Shown here: positions 49,506 through 59,205 of the stretch, in pieces
Numbering within the stretch: position 1 is the stretch's first letter
Layout of the letters: every line of letters starts with the position of its first letter
Source of the DNA: Paenibacillus amylolyticus
GTDB lineage: Bacteria > Bacillota > Bacilli > Paenibacillales > Paenibacillaceae
DNA length: 64,000 nucleotides
Direction of reading: 5' to 3'
Assembly (NCBI RefSeq): GCF_029689945.1
Contig: NZ_CP121451.1
Span: forward strand, 4,402,001 to 4,466,000
Program-made: the position numbers and the translations under genes
Notes under the pieces: model-generated
Databases searched by the model: none
Seen by the model: the letters and a program-made list of their open reading frames with translations, nothing else
Told to the model about the DNA's origin: nothing

Positions 49506-49976
49506 ATGTATGTGACATATCCGTATGGTTATAGGTACACTTTTACACCGGTATGGGCAACATCACCAGCCGAAGCACTGGAATTAATCAAAACGGCTGT
49601 GCAGGGAGAACGAAATGATGAGATGTTTTATGACTCATTAATTAAGTTGGCACCTGATGCCAACCAGGCAGCCATGATCACGAGCATTCGCAATGATGAA
49701 CGCGGCCATAATCAGATGTTCCGACAAATGTACAAGGATCTGACCGGACAGGAGATTTCGGGCGGAAGCAGTGAACCGGCTGAGACCGTCACTTCTTATC
49801 TAGGCGGACTGCAAAAGGCGTTTCAGGGTGAATTGGAAGCCGTCGAAAAGTATAGAAAAATATGGTTCGGTCTTCCTTATGGCATATATAAAGACACGGT
49901 GTGGGGAATCATCCTGGACGAACAGAAGCATGCGGATAAATACAACAATCTGATTACCTACAATTTGCCTAGATAG
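49506..49976 (+). CDS. Ferritin-like domain protein
   Basis: 156 residues forming a probable four-helix bundle. Two pairs of metal-binding motifs are visible: ELIKTAVQGERNDEMFYDSL with IRNDERGHNQMFRQMYKDL, and AFQGELEAVEKYRKIWFGL with IILDEQKHADKYNNLI. The E-(x)n-ExxH arrangement fits a di-iron rubrerythrin/ferritin-like site. The tyrosine-rich N terminus (YVTYPYGYRYTFTPVWA) recalls spore-coat-associated ferritin-like proteins. The start ATG 49506 has GGAGGG 7 bases upstream. Followed by a strong terminator. Role not known; spore or oxidative-stress function is possible. Confidence 0.82.
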   Translation: MYVTYPYGYRYTFTPVWATSPAEALELIKTAVQGERNDEMFYDSLIKLAPDANQAAMITSIRNDERGHNQMFRQMYKDLTGQEISGGSSEPAETVTSYLGGLQKAFQGELEAVEKYRKIWFGLPYGIYKDTVWGIILDEQKHADKYNNLITYNLPR

Positions 49977-50044
49977 TCATGTATGGAATAAATAACGCGC
50001 GAATTCTTTTAAATTCTTTTAAAGATGAACAATTGAAAACAGCA

Positions 50045-50078
50045 AAAAACCAGTGAATAAGTAAATTCACTGGTTTTT
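50045..50078. terminator. Bidirectional terminator
   Basis: AAAAACCAGTGAAT / ATTCACTGGTTTTT perfect arms around AAGTAA, between converging genes. Confidence 0.92.
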
Positions 50079-50109
50079 GTTTTGCCGGGATCTTTTTTTA
50101 ACCTTAATA

Positions 50110-50996
50110 TCAAATGCACTCTTTCAACATTTCGGGTTCCACATGAACGTGAACAGTATACACATCATGCTCCTCCATTAACTCATTCTCCACGTCTGTA
50201 CAGATATCATGTGCTTGTTGAAGATCCAACTCAGCATGGACTGTGATGACCACATCCACGACAGCATTACTGCCATAATTGCGGGCTCTTACGTCTTTGA
50301 CCTTCTCTACACCGTCTATTCCGGCAATTGTCTTTTTGTATTCTTGAATCAATTCAACATCAAAACCATCGGTCAGATGATGCGTGGCTTCCTTGAAAAT
50401 GTCCCAAGCAGTTTTGCAGATCAGGAATCCTACGATGACAGCCGTTACAGGGTCCAGCCAGGGTAGACCAAACTGCGAACCAACGATCCCGATGACCGTA
50501 CCGGTACTCACCCAGGCATCAGAGATATTATCACGAGCTGCTGCCATGACCGCCTGACTTTTGATACGTGTAGCAAGTCTCTTGTTATAGCGATAGACCA
50601 GATACATGATAATTGCGCAGAATATGCCTGTGTACGCGGCGATGATATCCGGAGATTCATGTGTGCCCTGGAACACAGAACCAATCGCTTCAAACAGGAC
50701 TTGTAAACCTACCGCCATCATGATGAAAGAAGCGACAAGTGACGCAACGGTCTCCGCTCTCCAGTGACCATAGGTATGATCTTTGTCGGCGGGGCGTTGG
50801 GCAAGCTTCAAACCAATGAGTACAGCTATGGAGGCCACAATATCGGTGGCATTGTTTAATCCATCCGCCTTGAGTGCTTCTGATCCGGCCATGTTGCCAA
50901 CGATCAGTTTTAATACGGTTAAACCTATGTATGCGATAATGCTGATGATCGCTCCGCGCTCCCCAGCTTTAGATTATCGTATTTGAGTTGATCCAC
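50110..50996 (-). CDS. Cation diffusion facilitator transporter (frameshift)
   Basis: Membrane metal/proton antiporter of about 295 residues. The first 37 residues (VDQLKYDNLKLGERGAIISI, then AYIGLTVLKLIVGN) become continuous when one G is added at the CCCC at 50961-50964 (plus strand). The HxxxD/DxxxD metal sites are ADGLNNATDIVAS and AARDNISDAWVSTG, with PADKDHTYGHWRAE after segment 2. The cytoplasmic C-terminal domain ends VYTVHVHVEPE. The start is GTG 50996 with AGGAGG 8 bases upstream. Metal (Zn, Fe, Mn or Co) cannot be fixed by these motifs alone. Confidence 0.9.
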
Positions 50997-51217
50997 AATA
51001 ATATCCTCCTGCAATCTTCATTTCGGGCACGTTTATGATAGTATCATTGAAGATTTGTGTGGGTCTAGAGAAACGTTTTGAGTGTGACGAAACATAATCT
51101 GCAAGCGGCAATTCTTTTATGGGTAGCCAAAAAAGTTGGGTTTGGCAAACTTAAGTGTTTGGGGGTTGTTTCCACACCTCATCTCCGCAAGCGAGACAAG
51201 AACTGTCTAATAAAATA

Positions 51218-51248
51218 AAAAAAAAGCCGCCAAATTCAGCGACTTTCA
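51218..51248. terminator. Terminator of the GCCGC...GCGACTTT family
   Basis: A9-GCCGC-caaattca-GCGACTTT, a member of the repeated terminator type (see 22538, 60206, 61612), 32 bases past the methyltransferase stop. The remaining part of 50997-51279 shows no gene. Confidence 0.6.
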
Positions 51249-51279
51249 AAAGACGTATAGCCGGGAGAATTTTGATGAA

Positions 51280-52035
51280 CTATACTTCTCCCCAAAAAAT
51301 TTCGGTTTCATAATCAAATTCAACAATACCCTTTTGATTATTTTTATTAAATAGATTTTGCAGTTCTGTCATCATCGGATCGTAATTCGGATGCCCGGGT
51401 ACAGGGCTGTAAGAAGATGATAACAACCGACCTTTCAATCCCTCAAAATCGAACTCCTGACTCATTCTGAATCGCATTTCATGCATAGAACCTTCCTTGA
51501 AAAAAGATAGCAATATCGCCTGAGAAATATTTTTGTGATTGACTTTATCGTAGTCGGTTCCATAAGTATGGAGAAGTTTATTGTACTCTTCACGAAACGG
51601 AGTACCCTTAGTAAGACGAGAATTCCAGATGAGTATTACTCTCCCGCCTGGCCTTAGAATTCTACGAAATTCGATTTGGGCTGCGGAACGATCGAACCAG
51701 TGAAATGCCTGAGCGCAGACAATAAAATCAACTGACTGATCAGGTAATTCAGTAGATTCTGCAGAACCTGATATACTCTGAAATTTCGGATCATTTTCTA
51801 ACATTTGCTCGGCGGCTTTTCGCATGGCCTGATTTGGCTCGACCGCAACTACATAGCTTCCGCGTTCCAGAAGTAGTTTTGAGATGATCCCAGTACCTGA
51901 ACCGATGTCTGATATAGTACTGTTCGCACGTAAACCGACGACGTCGTACAAATAGTCAATAGCCTCATTGGGATAGCTCGGGCGGTATTTCAAATACGAA
52001 TCGACCCGACTCGAAAACCGTTCTCTATTGTTCAT
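51280..52035 (-). CDS. Class I SAM-dependent methyltransferase
   Basis: 251 residues. Motif I of the SAM-binding Rossmann fold is TISDIGSGTGIISKLLLERG, with acidic motif VVAVEPNQAMRK, motif SVDFIVCAQAFHWF and ILRPGGRVILIWN. Proteins with AQAFHWF belong to the Methyltransf_11 group. The substrate is unknown. The start ATG 52035 follows GGGAG at about 11 bases. Single gene on the minus strand. Confidence 0.9.
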   Translation of the reverse strand: MNNRERFSSRVDSYLKYRPSYPNEAIDYLYDVVGLRANSTISDIGSGTGIISKLLLERGSYVVAVEPNQAMRKAAEQMLENDPKFQSISGSAESTELPDQSVDFIVCAQAFHWFDRSAAQIEFRRILRPGGRVILIWNSRLTKGTPFREEYNKLLHTYGTDYDKVNHKNISQAILLSFFKEGSMHEMRFRMSQEFDFEGLKGRLLSSSYSPVPGHPNYDPMMTELQNLFNKNNQKGIVEFDYETEIFWGEV

Positions 52036-52052
52036 CTATCGTCACGCTCCCA

Positions 52053-52215
52053 TCAATATTTTGACATCCTATTTATTGGCTTTAATAACTTCCTGATGTG
52101 CTCCACTTTGTCTCGATAATCTTTCAACAAACGCTGGTTATCCCGCTCTTTGAATCAACGTATCAACTTGACGACTACATTCATCGGAATTCGATTCTTC
52201 CTTAGTAGGAACAAG
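52053..52215 (-). other. Disrupted short coiled-coil reading frame of unknown identity
   Basis: Adding one A near 52155 joins HLVPTKEESNSDECSRQVDT to KERDNQRLLKDYRDKVEHIR and KLLKPINRMSKY-stop at 52053. This is about 55 charged residues with heptad character. No start codon with ribosome site is visible; it begins near the terminator of the secreted PKD protein. It may be the relic of a longer gene. Low certainty. Confidence 0.25.
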
Positions 52216-52225
52216 ATGTGAAAAG

Positions 52226-52249
52226 AAAAGACTCCTTAAGGAGTCTTTT
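52226..52249 (-). terminator. Terminator of the secreted PKD protein gene
   Basis: AAAAGACTCC-TTAA-GGAGTCTTTT, then CTTTTC on the minus strand, 63 bases past the stop. Confidence 0.85.
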
Positions 52250-52311
52250 CTATCGATGATTAATATGCCACTCAAACCATTCATTATTAGAGATAAGATA
52301 GACAAGCTACC

Positions 52312-54613
52312 TTACTTCTCCGATGGGAGCGGTGTAAAGAGCAGGTTGACCGGCAGGTTGCTTCCTGGCGCGGCAGAGAACAGAATCGTTACACTCTCTC
52401 CAATTGATCCGGTGCGGTAAAGAACGCTTTGTTCACTTGAATTGGCAACCGCAACGTTGCCTTCGGCAATCGATACCAACTGGTTGTTCACCAGAGCTAC
52501 TCCGGAGTACTTTCCTCCACGAGGGTTAAAGGAGATTAGCGTACGCGGTGCAACATTGCTCAGTGTGATTTTGTACAATACGCCGAAATTACCCGCATTG
52601 GATGCGTCTGTGTAAGCCATCGGATCTGTTCCTACCAGATTGGGATCGCTTGAATTGTCACCAAGTGGCAGACGGGCCGGTTTGATTCCCACGTGCTCAT
52701 CGTACTTGATGATGCGAGTTGCGTTCGGGTACGTCCCCGGTTGTGTACTCCGTCACGATCAAGCACGGGAAGCAATGGCAAGGCTTCGAACGGATCTTTA
52801 TTTTCTTCCACCAGGATCACGTTATAGTCCAAGGAATAATCACTATATGCATCCGAATAGAGAGAGATGACTTGTCCTTCCTTCATCGGTATTTTATTAA
52901 GTTCAGTCAAGATCAATTTGCTCTCCCCGGGTTGAAGGTACTCTTTCTTTTGATCCGCTCCTGTCTGAATGGATTTGAACCATTTATCAATAGACAGTTT
53001 CCCGGCTACGGTAGCATACGGTGTAGGTCCGGCAAAACCCATATTCTGTTGTTCGAATACAGCCGGATTCGGATTGTTATTGGTTGCAATCACATACATT
53101 TTTACTCTTTTGCCTGTATTGTTCACATGGTGAATCATGAAGCGGGTCTGTCCCGAAGATGATTCTTTATACACGATGCCTTCCGTATTCACGGTTTCCG
53201 GACTGTTACTGCGGATCAGCAAACTTGGCTCATCCATGTACGTGTAAGGCACTTTCTCCATCGTAGTCACTTCGCCGCCGTTAAAGGTAAATTTCTGTCC
53301 TACCGGCGTGAAGAGTAAGTTGAAGTCGGTAAATGAATATAATGTCTCATTGTTTATGGTAATGACTTTGGAGTATGAGTTCGTAGCCCCGTGATTATCC
53401 GTAACCGTAAGTGTCACTGTTTTTGGACCCGGTTCAAAGAACGCAAGTGAATTGTTCTCCCATACGGCTTTGACAATATTATTTTCATCATCAGTGCTTT
53501 GGTCTGTGTATGTTATTTTTTCACCCATTTTATATTCTTCTTTATCCGTAGCGAACATGGCTACAGGAGGAAGATTAGGAGTCAATACTTCAATGGTAAT
53601 GGAATAAGGATCACTCCATTGGCCGTTGGAATCCTGTACTTCATATGAAATCGTATATGTACCTGCTTGGTCAAATGAATCCTGGCGACCTGTCCAGCGT
53701 TCGTCAACGATAGCCATTCCATTGGGGGAACGGTTAGAAGTCACGTAGTCCACTGGATCACCTGCGAAGATTTCCTTTTGGGCAATGGTGAAACTTGCAA
53801 CAGGTTTCGTATTCAGATTCAGCACAACCGTTTTGGCCGATTGATTCACTTTATAGGTGATGTTCAGGGCTTGAGTAATGGAAGTTAACGGCACCATAAA
53901 GGTATTTTTTTGCTGATATGCAGGGCCTTTCATCGTTCTGGTCTCACCATTTACCGTATATTCTTTGCTGTTCGTCTTGAAACGGAGTTCATCCTCGCCA
54001 CTAATGATGATCGTTTCTTTGGTTTTGTTGTCGTATTTAACCCCGTATCCCACACGGTCAACCAGTGCACGGATTGCAACATAGGATACACCGTTTTTGA
54101 CAGCCATGGGTTGGCCAGCAAGATACGTTTTTCCATCCTGCTCCATTTTGTTGCTATTCATGTATAACGTCAGATTGCCACCTGCTGCTACAGGAGATGT
54201 CCCATCAATGGAGGGTTGCTCTATTTGTGCTGGCGTAGCTGGCGTTTCAACCTTCTCAGGGTCTTCCTCTTGAACTACTGGTTTCGTGCCTGTTTCGTTA
54301 GTAGTGGTATCTCCCCATCCAATACAGGTTTCTCGCTATCTGTTTTAGATGATGTTGCCTTATCCCCGGTCAAGGTTTCGGTGTCTTTGGATTCAGAGGA
54401 TGCATTATTAGTAGATTTGTTATTGCTCTCTGTCTTCACTTCTCGCTCTACAATCGGCTGCTCTTGCTGTAACACCTCTACGGATTCTACTTTGGCTGTG
54501 TTTACTGACGCGGTGTCACCTTGCGGTGCTGATTGCGCATTCACAGAACCTACCGCAAATGCTTGAAATACGGCTAAAGCGGTAAAAATGGATAATTTCT
54601 TCTTCATATTCAT
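52312..54613 (-). CDS. Secreted protein with stalk (copper-amine-oxidase-N-like) and PKD-like domains (two frameshifts)
   Basis: About 766 residues. Signal peptide (LSIFTALAVFQAFAVGSVNA), then a Ser/Thr/Glu-rich spacer to about residue 150, a stalk domain (MAVKNGVSYVAIRALVDRVG, KNTFMVPLTSITQALNITYK, the CuAO-N-like pattern common in Paenibacillus exoproteins), two PKD-like beta domains (TYTISYEVQDSNGQWSDPYS, KTVTLTVTDNHGATNSYSKV), and a beta-rich C-terminal part. Breaks in CCCC at 54313-54316 (one more G gives PVLDGGDTTTNETGTKP) and 52735-52738 (giving RGTYPNATRIIKYDEHVGIK). The start ATG 54613 has GGAG about 13 bases upstream. No catalytic site recognised; a surface or matrix protein is likely. 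Confidence 0.75.
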
Positions 54614-54820
54614 TCGTTGTCTTTGGCTCCTTCTACTCTCTAGTCATTTATGGATGTCCCCTCGAAAAGTCATAGTATTAGACGCTAGATTTAGGAAAAA
54701 GTTTCTAATTTGGTTGTAAATTATGAATTCTAGTATAACTATTTTTCCATGTTTGGTTATAAGTTATTTCAATAAAAGGCATCTTTTGAATAATCATCTT
54801 GATTTTGCACAACATAATCC

Positions 54821-56311
54821 ATGTCGCATTTCATAAAGAGGTGGATATATGACCCAACCAATCAGGCATTCTCTGAATTAAACTTGAATATTTCCTATGT
54901 AGAGCAGTCCCTTTTTCATACTGACGATTTAAAAAGACATTCGCTTCTACTCCATGGTGTACAGTGTGCGCTTCTCTATATCGATTCACTTGTAGATCAG
55001 GAGATCATTCAAACACATGTCTTGACTGCATTAAATGATCAATCTCATTCGGAAATCTATCCGTCGTTCACGACATTAGAAAGTCGAAAAGAAACGAATC
55101 TGCAACATGGAATAGATTCAATCATTCAAGGTAAATGTCTATACATAATTAATGGATGCCCGGAATTTTACATTCTTTCTACCGAGAAGATGTATGTCCG
55201 CAGTACAACCGAACCCGAAAACGAAGGTGTTATTCGAGGGCCGCACAATGGATTCATCGAGCAGCTTTCCGTTAATTTGAATCTGCTCCGCAGGCAGATT
55301 ATTAGTCCATCGTTAATCGTTCGATATTTTATCGTTGGCGAGAAGACCCATACGAAGATTGCAGTCGTATACCTTCAGGATTTGGCTACTCCTGAGTTAG
55401 TGGAAGAGGTGAAAGCGCGAGTCACATCCATATCCACAGATATGATGCTCGCTCCAGGCTTTATCGAAGAGTTTATAGAGGATAACCCGTTTTCTCTGTT
55501 TCCCCAGCAACTCAGCACAGAAAGACCTGACCGGGTTATTGCCAATTTGATGGAAGGGCGTGTTGCTATTCTTGCCGAAGGCAGTCCTTCAGCGCTTATC
55601 GCTCCGGTTACTTTTTTTGCTTTTTATCAAAGTCCGGATGATTATCACGGTCGCTGGATTGTCAGTTCCTTTTTACGGTTAATTCGCATGATGAGTTTTA
55701 TCATTGCATTTACATTACCTGCTGTTTATATTGCGACCATCTCCTTTCACTCCGCTATTTTACCGATCGAGCTGGCACACACAATCAAAAAATCATTGGA
55801 GAACATCCCTTTTCCTGCACTCGTAGAGGCCATGTTGCTTGAATTGATCTTTGAAGTATTGAGAGAAGCAGGGGTCCGACTTCCAAGCCGAGTGGGCCAG
55901 ACCATCGGCATCGTTGGCGGTTTGGTTATCGGAGATGCTATCGTTCGTGCAGGGCTGGTATCCTACACCATGATTATTGTGGTATCCCTAACGGCTATCT
56001 CGTCATTTTTGGTACCTTCGCATGAGATGAGCTCAGCAGTACGTATTCTCCGCTTTCCAATGATGATTGGAGCGGCGCTTTTTGGATATATCGGCATCGC
56101 ATTTGGTCTGGTGATTCTAACCATTCATCTATGCAAGCTGGAGAACTTTGGATCGCCTTATTTTGCTCCAGTGGCCCCTTTCCGATTAGCTGACATGAAG
56201 GATGTATGGATTCGATTTCCGATCTGGGCGCTTCGCGGGCGTCCTCATGATGCCCGTCCGCAGCGGTTGAGTCAGCAGAAGTTCTCTAGGAGTTGGAAAA
56301 AACGTGAATAA
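54821..56311 (+). CDS. Spore germination receptor A subunit (GerA family)
   Basis: 496-residue membrane subunit of a germinant receptor in the spore inner membrane. A hydrophilic N-terminal domain (about 1-230) is followed by five or so membrane segments. Family motifs: GPHNGFIEQLSVNLNLLRRQ, MEGRVAILAEGSPSALIAPV and SRVGQTIGIVGGLVIGDAIV. The start is uncertain: ATG 54821 has no ribosome site, while AAGAGGTGGATAT lies just before an out-of-frame ATG at 54850; one missing A there would give a start at that ATG (MNPTNQAFSE). The gene overlaps the B subunit gene by 8 bases. Confidence 0.93.
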   Translation: MSHFIKRWIYDPTNQAFSELNLNISYVEQSLFHTDDLKRHSLLLHGVQCALLYIDSLVDQEIIQTHVLTALNDQSHSEIYPSFTTLESRKETNLQHGIDSIIQGKCLYIINGCPEFYILSTEKMYVRSTTEPENEGVIRGPHNGFIEQLSVNLNLLRRQIISPSLIVRYFIVGEKTHTKIAVVYLQDLATPELVEEVKARVTSISTDMMLAPGFIEEFIEDNPFSLFPQQLSTERPDRVIANLMEGRVAILAEGSPSALIAPVTFFAFYQSPDDYHGRWIVSSFLRLIRMMSFIIAFTLPAVYIATISFHSAILPIELAHTIKKSLENIPFPALVEAMLLELIFEVLREAGVRLPSRVGQTIGIVGGLVIGDAIVRAGLVSYTMIIVVSLTAISSFLVPSHEMSSAVRILRFPMMIGAALFGYIGIAFGLVILTIHLCKLENFGSPYFAPVAPFRLADMKDVWIRFPIWALRGRPHDARPQRLSQQKFSRSWKKRE

Positions 56312-57389
56312 GGAAACTACAATTACTCGGGGACAATTGTTCTTGCTTATTATGAAATTTGAGATCGGTGTAGATATTTTGTCCCTCCCTTACCGTATAC
56401 ACCTGCTCTCTAAAGGCGGTGGGTGGATCTCAGTTTTCCTCGGAGGGTTCCTGATTCAACTGGTCATCCTGTTGGGCTGGCTTTTGATGCGAAGATTCCC
56501 GAGTTCGTCCATTTATGACATTGTCACGCTGATTACGGGTAAATGGATGGGCAAGTTTTTGACCATCGCCTACGTTGGATATTTCCTGTTAATGGGCACT
56601 TCCGTTCTGGTGAACGCCTACGGTGTAATTAACCGTTGGATGCTGCAGGATACGCCCAGGTGGGCTATTCTAGCCCTTTTTGTTCAGCAGCATCTATCTG
56701 GTTCGGCAAAAATTACGAATCATTGCCCGAGTACTTGTACTCATCTCCTTTTGGTCTTGCCCATGATGGTATTAATCAGTTACGGACTCAAGGAGATCAA
56801 TCTGTTATATCTTTTACCTTTAACCGAAGCTGGATGGTCCAATATCATTAGCGGTTCAACTGAAACATTAATGGCCATGTTTGGATTCGAGTTTTTTCTC
56901 GTTGTGTTTCCCATGGTTGAAGGTAACAGCGGCGGTAAACTTAAGTCCGTAGCTTCTGCAAGTGCTTTAGTTGTGTTGTTGTATGCATTTACGGTGTTCA
57001 TTTGTTCAACGGCTTTTAGTCCGCAGCAACTTGACTTAATGCCAGAACCTGTTATTTACTTGCTCCGTTCGATCCCTCTCGGGACAATGGATCGGGCTGA
57101 TTTCCTGTTCCTCCCCATCTGGTTAATTTCAATTTTTGGAGCCATATGTGGCTACTACTATACAGCATCCTATGGTATAAGTTACCTCTTCCAACAAAAA
57201 CACCATAAACAAGCCGTGCCTTATGTCGTACTTGCTTCTTGCGTAATTGCCTATCTGCCACAACAGCAGGAAAAACTTGAATTGATTAGTACGATTGCCA
57301 ACCGATCAGCTTACTTTTTTCTCATGATCTTACCTCTATTGCTGCTGGTTCTATCTTATATAATGAAACGAAAAGAGAAGATGATATGA
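56304..57389 (+). CDS. Spore germination receptor B subunit (GerB, APC-type permease; two compensating frame shifts)
   Basis: 361-residue membrane protein with about ten segments, probable germinant-binding permease. It begins TTITRGQLFLLIMKFEIGVD as in the family. Between about 56677 and 56757 the open frame gives a poor hydrophilic stretch (QQHLSGSAKITNHCPSTCTH). The alternative frame gives LFSSIYLVRQKLRIIARVLV then LISFWS, a typical membrane segment. An extra T in the TTTTT at 56677-56681 and a missing T at 56756-56757 explain this: the ORF stays open but 26 codons are read wrongly. The start overlaps the A gene; the stop overlaps the C gene (ATGA). Confidence 0.9.
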   Translation: MNKETTITRGQLFLLIMKFEIGVDILSLPYRIHLLSKGGGWISVFLGGFLIQLVILLGWLLMRRFPSSSIYDIVTLITGKWMGKFLTIAYVGYFLLMGTSVLVNAYGVINRWMLQDTPRWAILALFVQQHLSGSAKITNHCPSTCTHLLLVLPMMVLISYGLKEINLLYLLPLTEAGWSNIISGSTETLMAMFGFEFFLVVFPMVEGNSGGKLKSVASASALVVLLYAFTVFICSTAFSPQQLDLMPEPVIYLLRSIPLGTMDRADFLFLPIWLISIFGAICGYYYTASYGISYLFQQKHHKQAVPYVVLASCVIAYLPQQQEKLELISTIANRSAYFFLMILPLLLLVLSYIMKRKEKMI

Positions 57390-58506
57390 GTACACAAGGA
57401 AAAATGCTTGTCCTCCTGTTCCTGCTCATGGTAATGACAGGATGCTGGGATCAGGATAGTTTAAAAGATGCCAGACTGGCAAATGCCTCGGCCTTTGATA
57501 TCACCTCAGAAGGTGAGATTAAACAGACGCTTGAAATTGTCGATGATTTTGAGAGTCAGCAAGGGAGCAGCGTGAATGAAGTCCATTCAGGCAACGGAAG
57601 ATCCGTACGTCAGAGCACGGATCGAATTCGAGCTAAAGTGACTGGTGATATTCGATTTTTCAAATATGGGATGATCTTATACGGGAACACACTCGCACAG
57701 CATGATATCTACCCATACCTGGACGTCTTATATCGGGAACCCGATTACCCGACCTCACATGTGAAAATTGCGATTGTAGATGGTGATGCCGGAGAATTGT
57801 TACATCAGAAAAAAGTGGGTAGCATATTGATTGGTGAGTTTATTACCAAAAAAATTAAGAGTTTGGAGGAATTATGTATTTTTCCCGAGATGACGTTAGA
57901 GACACTGCTTCCTCCATGCTGGATCCGGGACAGGATTTTACGCTTCCTTATCTATATAAGGATGGAGAGGAAATTGATGCTCGGGGAATCGCCCTGTTTC
58001 ATGGGCAAAGGTTCAGTGGAAGTCTTCATACCGAACAGGCTCCCCTATACATTATTATGAGTGGTAAATGGAATAAAGCGGCGCGTTTTGTCAAAAAGGT
58101 TCACCCAGGTCCCTCCAACAACCCACGGAACTATGTCACTTATGAAGCAAATATTGAACAAATTAAGCGAAAACTCAAGGTAAAGGTGGCAGATGATAGC
58201 CAAATTGATGTGAATCTCCGTATCGAACTTCCAGTAACGATCGTTGAATATGCTATGAATCATCTTCAGGAAAAAAACACGATTGATTCTCTAAACCGTA
58301 AGTTGTCCGACGACATGACACGGGACGCAGAACAGATTATCAAGACACTTCAGCAGAGCGGGTGTGATTCCTTTGGCATTGGCAGACATTTAATAGCCCA
58401 TTATCCGGAATTGTGGAAAAGTCTGGACTGGAATCAGCAATATGCCCAAGTTCGTTTTCACCCGGAAGTAAAGGTTACAATCGTTGGCAAAGGTGTTTTA
58501 AATTAA
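57386..58506 (+). CDS. Spore germination receptor C lipoprotein (GerC, frameshift)
   Basis: About 373 residues. Type II signal peptide with lipobox LMVMTGCWD (Cys20), as in Ger(x)C lipoproteins. The first domain runs to KKIKSLEELCIF; one more T in the TTTTT at 57879-57883 leads into SRDDVRDTASSMLDPGQDFT and the rest (ALFHGQRFSGSLHTEQAPLY, FHPEVKVTIVGKGVLN). The start overlaps the B gene by four bases. With genes A and B it makes a complete receptor operon. Germinant unknown. Confidence 0.92.
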
Positions 58507-58510
58507 TGGC

Positions 58511-58559
58511 CTACTTCTGAAGTGCACCTACTGAAATTTCATCGGTGCACTTGAAGTAG
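58511..58559. terminator. Hairpin after the ger operon
   Basis: CTACTTC-tga-AGTGCACC / GGTGCACT-t-GAAGTAG, long stem without a clear T run, right after the GerC stop. Confidence 0.6.
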
Positions 58560-58621
58560 CACTCAATCGGACTACAATTCCTCAACAATGATATCCGATG
58601 GACCCTTTGATCCCCTTCTCG

Positions 58622-59101
58622 TTACTTCCTTACAACAGGAATCCACATTTCACCATAGATCAAACCGTTTTTCTGTCCCATCTCAACCGTAGCATTCGGA
58701 CCGCCAACGTAGGCAAAATCCTGTTCTGCCGGGAGGGCTTGACCAAAGGCAATGCCAGTAAGCGTATTACTGAGCAGATCAGCCGTCTCTGCTTCGCCCT
58801 TCACAATCAGGTATTCTCCCTTGGGAAATTGGATCAATCTCGTTGCTTCTGGCAGAGATTTTTCTGTCATGACACCAGCATAATGCATCATTTTGTTGTT
58901 CACGGCTTCGTTCACAGCAAAAATATAGTCATTCGTAGCCAGAGATTTTAATGTGTCCAGGCTTCCATCCTCTCTCACAGTGGACCAAAAATCCGCCTTC
59001 TCCTTGCTGATGCCAGCATAGTCTGTGTAGTCGCTCTTAAGCTCCGTTCCAATACCTAATACGATAAAGCTGTCTTTTTCTTCAAAATAATAATTACTCA
59101 T
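58622..59101 (-). CDS. yobU: GyrI-like effector-binding protein (YobU family)
   Basis: 159 residues, single AraC-effector-binding/GyrI-like domain (FIVLGIGTELKSDYTDYAGI, IQFPKGEYLIVKGEAETADL, FAYVGGPNATVEMG, ending YGEMWIPVVRK). It lacks a DNA-binding part and should bind a small molecule. The start is MSNYYF at 59101; an ATG 12 bases earlier falls directly on the AGAGG site. It is divergent from a WYL-type regulator, the same pairing as B. subtilis yobU-yobV, so the two may work together. Ligand unknown. Confidence 0.82.
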   Translation of the reverse strand: MSNYYFEEKDSFIVLGIGTELKSDYTDYAGISKEKADFWSTVREDGSLDTLKSLATNDYIFAVNEAVNNKMMHYAGVMTEKSLPEATRLIQFPKGEYLIVKGEAETADLLSNTLTGIAFGQALPAEQDFAYVGGPNATVEMGQKNGLIYGEMWIPVVRK

Positions 59102-59205
59102 GGTGTCTACCATCCTCTTTCCATTTTCAATTGATTTGTGTTTTCACTTGATGGGTTTATAATAACCTTAAATCATGTCAGAATATGATACTGTTTAGGG
59201 GTCCA

